Source: Lachnospiraceae bacterium UBA1258 (lineage in GTDB: Bacteria; Bacillota; Clostridia; Lachnospirales; Lachnospiraceae). From it: a stretch of DNA of 27,195 nt. Location: positions 31,515 through 58,709 of the forward strand of contig DBVS01000089.1 of NCBI GenBank assembly GCA_002308235.1, given 5' to 3'. This document shows positions 23,242 to 27,195 of the stretch, piece after piece. A program made the translations under genes and the position numbers. Numbering within the stretch: position 1 is the first letter of the stretch; the number at the start of each line of letters is the position of its first letter. The notes below the pieces were generated by a model that worked only from the letters and a program-made list of their open reading frames with translations, was not told the DNA's origin and made no database searches.

Positions 23242-24567
23242 TCACTCTTTCTCCGTAACAATATAATTGTCCGTAATCTCTTTTATTGTACCGTCAATCG
23301 ATGCATGAATGCAAACGCTTAATCCGTCCGCAGCCTTTGCGATCAGATCTCCGGTCTTTACTCTGTCTCCCGTCTTTACAACAGGAATTGCTTTGGCGCC
23401 AATATGCTGGGAAAGTTTAATTTCCACACGGCGCTCGCTCCTTAATTCGTTATCGAGAGGAGCTTCTTTTTCGTACTCAGAAAGTCCGAGTCTGGCAAGT
23501 AATCTTTCTTCCGGAACCTTTCTGTATTCGCGTGCTTCTTTCACGGGGGCCGCTTCCGTCGCGGGTGCCTTGACTCCCTGTTTCCTGAGTTCTGCCTTGT
23601 ACTGAGCCATCATGGTTCTCGGGGACAGGCCCTGAGGACAGGAAAAGCCCTCACAGAGTCCGCAGGAACTGCAAAAAGCAGTGTTTACGAAGGGAGCGAT
23701 GTCCCTTGTATCGTCATTTGCCACTGCACGCATGAAAAGGTGCGGTTCTATTGGATGTCCGAGGTTATGTCTGGGACAAAGATCCGTACAGGTCATGCAC
23801 TGACAGCATGCAGATGCCGCTCTGGCCTTTGCGGTTTTAAAGTCCACCTGCTTGCGTCTTACCAGGACATGGTCCCTCGGCAAAACTATGATTGCATTGG
23901 TGGTCTTGGTAACGGGTGCGGTACCGGGCATAAAGGAACCCATCATGGGACCGCCCACAAGATAAACGGGGTCTTTACAGGTTTCTTTTCCGGCTGCCTT
24001 AACCGCGTCTTTAATGCTCGTTCCGATGGGAAGTCTTACGGTTATCGGATTTTCAACTTCGCCTACGATTGAAACAACCTTGCTTGTTACGGGTTTGTGC
24101 TCGAAAACCGCGCGATATACATTGTAAAGAGTCTCTACGTTGAATACCGCAATTCCCTGCTCAATGGGAAGTCCTCCGGGTCTTACGACTCTGCCTGTGG
24201 CCTCATAGATGAGAACCACCTCGTCACCCATGGGGTAGGCTCCGGGAAGTTTATGGATACGTATGCCCGGAAATTCGGGTAATACGGCTTCTACAGCTTC
24301 AATGGTCTGCGTGTAGCCCTTCTTGATCCCGATGATGCCTTCCTTTGCGCCGAGAGTTTCCCTTATAAGGCTGAAAGCCTTAAGGATTTCCCTGCATTTT
24401 TGAAAAAGCAACTGTCTGTGAAGTTTTAAGAGCGGTTCACATTCGGCACAGTTCATCAAGATGATCTCCGCTTTGTCGGAAAGTTTGCCGTAGGTGGGAA
24501 AACCGGCGCCGCCGGCACCGACCACTCCGTTTTCTCTCAGTATTTTGCTTAATTCGCTTATTTCCAT
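23242..24567 (-). CDS. pduS: PduS-like flavin/Fe-S electron-transfer protein (RnfC-related)
   Basis: PduS proteins are NADH-oxidising flavoproteins with two [4Fe-4S] clusters; in B12-dependent compartments they reduce cobalamin. Of 441 residues, it has the N-terminal glycine-rich GVVGAGGAGFPTYGKL, the RnfC/Nqo1-like central part, CCQCMTCTDLCP (about 247-258), CSSCGLCEGFSCP (about 295-307) and a C-terminal barrel-sandwich domain with GDRVKTGDLIAKA. The open frame continues upstream into the BMC-P gene. ATG 24567 is chosen because MEISELSKILRENG aligns with the family start; ATG 24579 is possible, and neither has a strong ribosome binding site. In B12-independent fucose/rhamnose compartments its role is likely NAD recycling or electron passage through PduT (inference). 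Confidence 0.92.
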   Translation of the reverse strand: MEISELSKILRENGVVGAGGAGFPTYGKLSDKAEIILMNCAECEPLLKLHRQLLFQKCREILKAFSLIRETLGAKEGIIGIKKGYTQTIEAVEAVLPEFPGIRIHKLPGAYPMGDEVVLIYEATGRVVRPGGLPIEQGIAVFNVETLYNVYRAVFEHKPVTSKVVSIVGEVENPITVRLPIGTSIKDAVKAAGKETCKDPVYLVGGPMMGSFMPGTAPVTKTTNAIIVLPRDHVLVRRKQVDFKTAKARAASACCQCMTCTDLCPRHNLGHPIEPHLFMRAVANDDTRDIAPFVNTAFCSSCGLCEGFSCPQGLSPRTMMAQYKAELRKQGVKAPATEAAPVKEAREYRKVPEERLLARLGLSEYEKEAPLDNELRSERRVEIKLSQHIGAKAIPVVKTGDRVKTGDLIAKAADGLSVCIHASIDGTIKEITDNYIVTEKE

Positions 24568-24601
24568 AATTACTGCCATGCTTCGAAGAATTTTGAGAAG
24601 T

Positions 24602-24871
24602 TTACTTAAGGCCCTGAGGCGGGTCGTCAATGATTCCCACGATTGCGGCATCAATGGGGGCATATTCCAGGTTGCAGCCGATCCTGGCCGCACTGCCTGT
24701 GGCAACCAGCACCATTTCGCCGATGCCCGCTCCGATGTTATCGATAGCCACTATCTGTTTGTTTTCTCCGTTCATTATGCTTACAGGTTCAACGATCATG
24801 AACTTATTGCCCACTAAGTTGTCCTGCTTTCGTGTCGAAACGACACTGCCTGTAACTTTGCCGATTATCAT
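24602..24871 (-). CDS. pentameric vertex shell protein (BMC-P, EutN/CcmL family)
   Basis: An 89-residue protein of the EutN/CcmL/PduN family, whose pentamers cap the twelve vertices of the polyhedral shell. It starts MIIGKVTGSVVSTRK and contains the family core KFMIVEPVS, VAIDNIGAGIGEMVLV and the C-terminal PIDAAIVGIID. GGAGG stands six bases before the ATG. It lies between pduL and pduS, an order known from other propanediol-type loci. Its presence indicates a closed shell. Confidence 0.95.
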   Translation of the reverse strand: MIIGKVTGSVVSTRKQDNLVGNKFMIVEPVSIMNGENKQIVAIDNIGAGIGEMVLVATGSAARIGCNLEYAPIDAAIVGIIDDPPQGLK

Positions 24872-24897
24872 GATTATCCTCCGGGAGTGAAAACAGC

Positions 24898-25548
24898 TTA
24901 AACTATTTCCACGGTGTCTCCCTGCTTGATTTCGCAGGCGTTTGCTTCGTCCGTATCGATGTGCATCTCTAAGGTAAAGCTTTCGTCCACGCGGATCTTA
25001 ACGTGCTCAAATATGGAGCCGCGTTCGTTCAGTGCGCGCACTCTTACATAATCTCCGTCCTTTAAACCGCATTTTGCGGCATCGCTCGGAGACATGTGAA
25101 TGTGCCTTGCTGCAACAATACAGCCTTCTTTACGGTAAATAGCGCCCTTGGGACCTACGATGGCAATGGGTGCGGAACCTGCGACGTCTCCCGATTCTCT
25201 TACAGGTACGTTGATTCCGAGTTTACGCGCGTCCGTCAGGCTTATTTCTACCTGTGTTTTGCTTCTTACGGGACCAAGCACGCGTACGTTTTCGATGGCA
25301 CGAAGTTTAAGGCCCACGATGGTGACGCACTCTTCGGCTGCAAACTGGCCTCCCATAAGATCTTTTTTCTTGGTGAGCTTATAGCCCGGTCCGAACAGTT
25401 CCTCCACATCACTCTGTGTAAGGTGAACATGGCGGTTGCTTACCCCTACGGGTACGGGAAAGCCCTTGCCGGTGCTTTCCCGTTCCTTTAAACAGGATAT
25501 GATCATTCGGGTTAAAGTCTCAATTTCTTTAGTTCCCGTTTCGTTCAT
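24898..25548 (-). CDS. pduL: phosphate propanoyltransferase (PduL)
   Basis: Transfers the propionyl (or acetyl) group between CoA and phosphate inside the compartment, recycling CoA. Zinc-ligand histidines of both beta-barrel repeats are visible: GVSNRHVHL (about 36-44), AARHIHMSPSDA (about 145-156) and EMHIDTDEAN near the end. The ATG at 25548 has GGAG six bases upstream and is preferred; an ATG at 25560 lies in front of that site. The N-terminus carries an amphipathic segment KEIETLTRMIISCLKERE before the catalytic fold, as in the encapsulation peptide of Salmonella PduL. No propionate kinase gene is visible in this window. Confidence 0.95.
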   Translation of the reverse strand: MNETGTKEIETLTRMIISCLKERESTGKGFPVPVGVSNRHVHLTQSDVEELFGPGYKLTKKKDLMGGQFAAEECVTIVGLKLRAIENVRVLGPVRSKTQVEISLTDARKLGINVPVRESGDVAGSAPIAIVGPKGAIYRKEGCIVAARHIHMSPSDAAKCGLKDGDYVRVRALNERGSIFEHVKIRVDESFTLEMHIDTDEANACEIKQGDTVEIV

Positions 25549-25573
25549 AGAAATCTCCATAAGTCTTTCTCTT

Positions 25574-25585
25574 GCGGAAATCCGC
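25574..25585 (-). other. small hairpin before pduL
   Basis: GCGGATTTCCGC forms a five-pair stem with a two-base centre, about 25 bases upstream of the pduL start. Together with the larger inverted repeat next to it, it makes this 109-base intergenic stretch highly structured. Confidence 0.4.
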
Positions 25586-25602
25586 TCAAGCGCCGCTCAG
25601 GC

Positions 25603-25656
25603 TGTCGAGCGAATGCTCGACAATCGGCACTCGGCCTGTCGAGCATTCGCTCGACA
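25603..25656 (-). repeat. 20-bp inverted repeat of nested palindromes between a shell gene and pduL
   Basis: Two 20-base arms (25603-25622 and 25637-25656) are perfect reverse complements around a 14-base loop. Each arm is itself a palindrome, TGTCGAGC-4-GCTCGACA. The structure begins one base after the TAA of the shell gene and has no U-tract. It could be an RNA stability or processing barrier setting a high shell-to-PduL ratio, or a REP-type repeat. I saw no second copy in the window. Confidence 0.85.
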
Positions 25657-25657
25657 A

Positions 25658-25936
25658 TTACTTTATCTTAGGTAAAATTCCTTCAACGTCGGTATGAGGG
25701 CGGGGAATTACGTGCTGAGCAACGAGTTCACCGAGTCTGGATGCGTTCTGGGCACCTGCTTCAACTGCGGACTTAACTGCTCCTACGTCTCCGCGAACCA
25801 TAACGGTTACGAGTCCGGAACCGATCTTTTCGGTACCTACGAGAATTACGTTTGCAGCCTTGCACATGGTATCTGCTGCTTCGATAGCTGCGGTGAGACC
25901 TCTGGTTTCAACCATTCCTAATGCTTCCTGTGTCAT
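25658..25936 (-). CDS. hexameric shell protein (BMC-H, PduA/PduJ-like)
   Basis: A canonical single-domain shell protein of 92 residues whose hexamers tile the facets. It starts MTQEALGMVETRGLTAAIEAAD, carries the classic pore loop TEKIGSGLV (Ser at the pore, as in PduA) and ends with VIPRPHTDVEGIL. AGGAGG about eight bases before the ATG is the best ribosome binding site among the shell genes, which fits a major shell component. It closely resembles the shell gene at 26354-26641 in protein and DNA, suggesting duplication. An 84-base AT-rich gap upstream may contain an extra promoter. Confidence 0.95.
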   Translation of the reverse strand: MTQEALGMVETRGLTAAIEAADTMCKAANVILVGTEKIGSGLVTVMVRGDVGAVKSAVEAGAQNASRLGELVAQHVIPRPHTDVEGILPKIK

Positions 25937-25977
25937 TTTGTTTCCTCCTGAAAAATAAATAAATTAATGAGTTTTTG

Positions 25978-26006
25978 TTTTTATCTTATTCCCGGTCCAT
26001 TGCCAA
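25978..26006 (-). promoter_or_regulatory. candidate internal promoter before the major BMC-H gene
   Basis: TTGGCA (26001-26006) and TAAAAA (25978-25983) on the minus strand are 17 bases apart, in the 84-base AT-rich gap. The -10 is weak (four of six). It would boost the shell gene at 25658-25936 and what follows. Confidence 0.3.
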
Positions 26007-26020
26007 GCCCGGTGAAAAAG

Positions 26021-26350
26021 CTAATTTGCTGCCGCAAAAAGTTCTTTGTACAGATCTTTTCCAAGCCTTTTTGCGCTGAGTGCGACCATCTTCTTGATTT
26101 CGTCCGAAGGGGCCGCGATGACGCCGTGAGACGCCATAATGTGTCCGTTTATCTTGGTGATATTGATTGCGGCTTCCACTGCGGCTTTACAATCGGAAAC
26201 CTCACCTTCGACTATAAGCGTAACAAGTCTTCCGCCCAGTTTTCTCTCCCATGTGAGAAGCTTCACATTTGCTGCTTTGCACATCGCGTCGAGAGATTCT
26301 ATTGCGGCAACTACGCCGGACACTTCAACCAATCCGTATGAGCCTGCCAT
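26021..26350 (-). CDS. BMC-H shell protein with altered pore loop and C-terminal extension
   Basis: A 109-residue single-domain shell protein. The N-terminal fold is standard (MAGSYGLVEVSGVVAAIESLD). The pore loop reads ERKLGGRLV where canonical hexamers have EKIGSGLV, giving Gly at the pore position with an adjacent Arg. The usual VIPRPH is replaced by GVIAAPSD, followed by about 25 extra residues forming a basic amphipathic helix (EIKKMVALSAKRLGKDLYKE). This suggests a minor shell component with a different pore, or one that binds cargo through the tail (inference). It lies three bases after the previous shell gene, with only a weak AGGG-type site. Confidence 0.92.
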   Translation of the reverse strand: MAGSYGLVEVSGVVAAIESLDAMCKAANVKLLTWERKLGGRLVTLIVEGEVSDCKAAVEAAINITKINGHIMASHGVIAAPSDEIKKMVALSAKRLGKDLYKELFAAAN

Positions 26351-26353
26351 GGA

Positions 26354-26641
26354 TTATTTGCCCTGAGGGAATCCGGGAAGGATCTTCTCCACATCCGCAT
26401 GGGGACGGGGAATTACGTGTGAAGCAACGAGTTCGCCAAGTCTGCTAGCCGCCTGAGCACCTGTTTCTACGGAAGCCTTAACTGCTCCTACATCTCCGCG
26501 AACCATAACGGTTACGAGTCCCGAACCGATCTTCTCGGTACCTACAAGTACTACCTCTGCTGCCTTGGTCATTGCATCCGCTGCTTCGATCGCTGCGGTA
26601 AGACCTCTTGTTTCAACCAATCCTAATGCTTCTTTTGCCAT
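26354..26641 (-). CDS. hexameric shell protein (BMC-H, PduA/PduJ-like), second canonical copy
   Basis: A 95-residue canonical shell protein. It begins MAKEALGLVETRGLTAAIEA, carries the pore loop TEKIGSGLV and ends VIPRPHADVEKILPG plus a short tail. The ATG at 26641 is preferred, because GAGGAA lies just upstream; an in-frame GTG at 26653 falls inside that site. It shares long identical DNA blocks with the gene at 25658-25936. It is followed after three bases by the variant shell gene, and the two are probably co-translated. Confidence 0.95.
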   Translation of the reverse strand: MAKEALGLVETRGLTAAIEAADAMTKAAEVVLVGTEKIGSGLVTVMVRGDVGAVKASVETGAQAASRLGELVASHVIPRPHADVEKILPGFPQGK

Positions 26642-26698
26642 GATGTTCCTCACTTTCTTTTCTGAAAAATTATTCTGTGAATTGCCGTTTCCGGCTCG

Positions 26699-27118
26699 TT
26701 AATTTGTATCGAATCCGCAAATACCCAGCATTTTAAGCGTATCTGCGGTGGGTCTTGGGATAATGTGGCTTGTGACCACTCCGCTGATGGATTCCGCCAT
26801 CACTCTGCCTGCTTCCACTGCGGCGGTAACATCCGAAACGCTTCCTCTGAACTTGATTGTAACAAGCAGGGGAACCGGTAATGAGTCCGCGTTGGCCGGC
26901 TTGTTTTTATCGAAGGGTTCGAGGGTTACGTTTGCGGCCTTACAGCCTGCGTCTGCCGCCATAAAGGCACAAACCAAACCGTAAACCTCCAAGAAGCCTA
27001 CCGCTCTGTCATCGACAGGTTTTTCTTCTGTTTCTACCTCTGCCTGACCCAAAAGCTCAGGTGCTTTTGTCGGCGTCTGGTTTAGAATACCCGATTTCTT
27101 TTTATTTTCTGCGCCCAT
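26699..27118 (-). CDS. BMC-H shell protein with N-terminal tail and enlarged pore loop
   Basis: A 139-residue variant. About 38 residues of charged, probably disordered tail (MGAENKKKSGILNQTPTKAP onward) precede the BMC domain, which starts at AVGFLEVYGLVCAFMAAD. Between the second strand and the following helix, where canonical proteins have nine residues containing KIGSG, this one has about 18 (DKNKPANADSLPVP), so the pore region is enlarged by about nine residues. The HIIPRPTADTLKML end is standard. AAAGGA lies before the ATG, 11 bases after the preceding partial gene. The tail could face the lumen or cytoplasm and act as an interaction handle (inference). Confidence 0.9.
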   Translation of the reverse strand: MGAENKKKSGILNQTPTKAPELLGQAEVETEEKPVDDRAVGFLEVYGLVCAFMAADAGCKAANVTLEPFDKNKPANADSLPVPLLVTIKFRGSVSDVTAAVEAGRVMAESISGVVTSHIIPRPTADTLKMLGICGFDTN

Positions 27119-27129
27119 TTACTTTTCCT

Positions 27130-27195
27130 TTAATCCGCTACTACCGCAATCTTGAGTCCCGTCTGGGCAGCCGCTTTCTTAAATGCATCATCGAC
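27130..27195 (-). CDS. C-terminal end of an unidentified gene (partial)
   Basis: The open frame enters from the right edge and ends in TAA at 27130-27132. The last 21 residues read VDDAFKKAAAQTGLKIAVVA plus a final D. That is too short to assign. By comparison with other fucose/rhamnose-type loci it may be a class II aldolase, an aldehyde dehydrogenase or another cargo enzyme, but nothing in the sequence decides this. Confidence 0.65.
   Translation of the reverse strand, partial: VDDAFKKAAAQTGLKIAVVAD

Noticed and set aside
24568..24705. N-terminal extension of pduS into the BMC-P gene
   Set aside because: The extension overlaps the conserved BMC-P gene and does not look like any PduS start; family alignment begins near MEISELSKIL.
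25990..26014. CCCGGT repeated twice upstream of a shell gene, considered as a hairpin or operator
   Set aside because: The copies are in direct, not inverted, orientation and only six bases long; chance is likely.
1..27195. CRISPR array, insertion sequence or prophage genes
   Set aside because: No regularly spaced direct repeats, transposase, integrase or phage structural motifs were seen anywhere in the window.

Overview
The window looks like chromosome from an anaerobic Gram-positive Clostridia species, most probably a Lachnospiraceae-type gut or rumen bacterium. The evidence is a Gram-positive PolC polymerase, the Firmicutes gene order pyrH-frr-uppS-cdsA-dxr-rseP-ispG-polC, strong AGGAGG-type ribosome binding sites, and a propanediol-type microcompartment locus carrying pduS and pduT. 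Every gene I can support lies on the minus strand, so transcription runs from high to low coordinates. The taxon is inferred; there is no rRNA or other taxonomic marker.

Layout from left to right: (1) positions 1-84 hold the 5' end of a tRNA (probably tRNA-Glu) with a good promoter, running off the left edge. (2) 112-2994 is a MacB/FtsX-type ABC transporter, ATPase and permease in one chain, with its own promoter. (3) 3137-15659 is one long envelope and housekeeping operon, read as polysaccharide deacetylase, bactofilin, pyrH, frr, uppS, cdsA, dxr, rseP, ispG, polC. It has an extended -10 promoter at about 15690 and a clear intrinsic terminator at 3078-3119. It combines UMP kinase, ribosome recycling, MEP isoprenoid steps, undecaprenyl and phospholipid precursors, site-2 proteolysis and the replicative polymerase with two cell-wall morphology genes. 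(4) 15726-17990 is a divergent cytoplasmic GH95 glycoside hydrolase (fucosidase-like). (5) 18055-27195 is a bacterial microcompartment (BMC) operon for deoxysugar and 1,2-propanediol metabolism, entering from the right edge and ending at an intrinsic terminator at 18055-18093.

The BMC operon reads: unknown partial gene, four BMC-H shell proteins (two unusual), pduL, a BMC-P vertex protein, pduS, pduT, a DeoR-family regulator, a ParA-family ATPase, a small lysine/alanine-repeat protein, rhaB and rhaA. RhaA and RhaB turn L-rhamnose into L-rhamnulose-1-phosphate. An aldolase (not seen here, presumably upstream) would give DHAP plus lactaldehyde. Lactaldehyde is reduced to 1,2-propanediol, which is processed inside the shell through propionaldehyde and propionyl-CoA; PduL makes propionyl phosphate. 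The signature enzymes (dehydratase, aldehyde dehydrogenase) must lie beyond position 27195.

The most interesting element is the ParA ATPase (21130-21921) and the overlapping 110-residue Lys/Ala hexapeptide-repeat protein (20807-21139), placed between the shell/regulator genes and the sugar genes. By position and gene pairing this resembles the McdA/McdB systems that distribute carboxysomes over the nucleoid. Here it would serve a rhamnose/propanediol microcompartment, with an adaptor unlike those I know. Other points of interest are a 20-bp inverted repeat of nested palindromes just after a shell gene, a shell protein with an enlarged pore loop and a disordered N-terminal tail, and a possible internal promoter with an operator-like palindrome in front of the DeoR gene. 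No intergenic stretch exceeds 300 bases.
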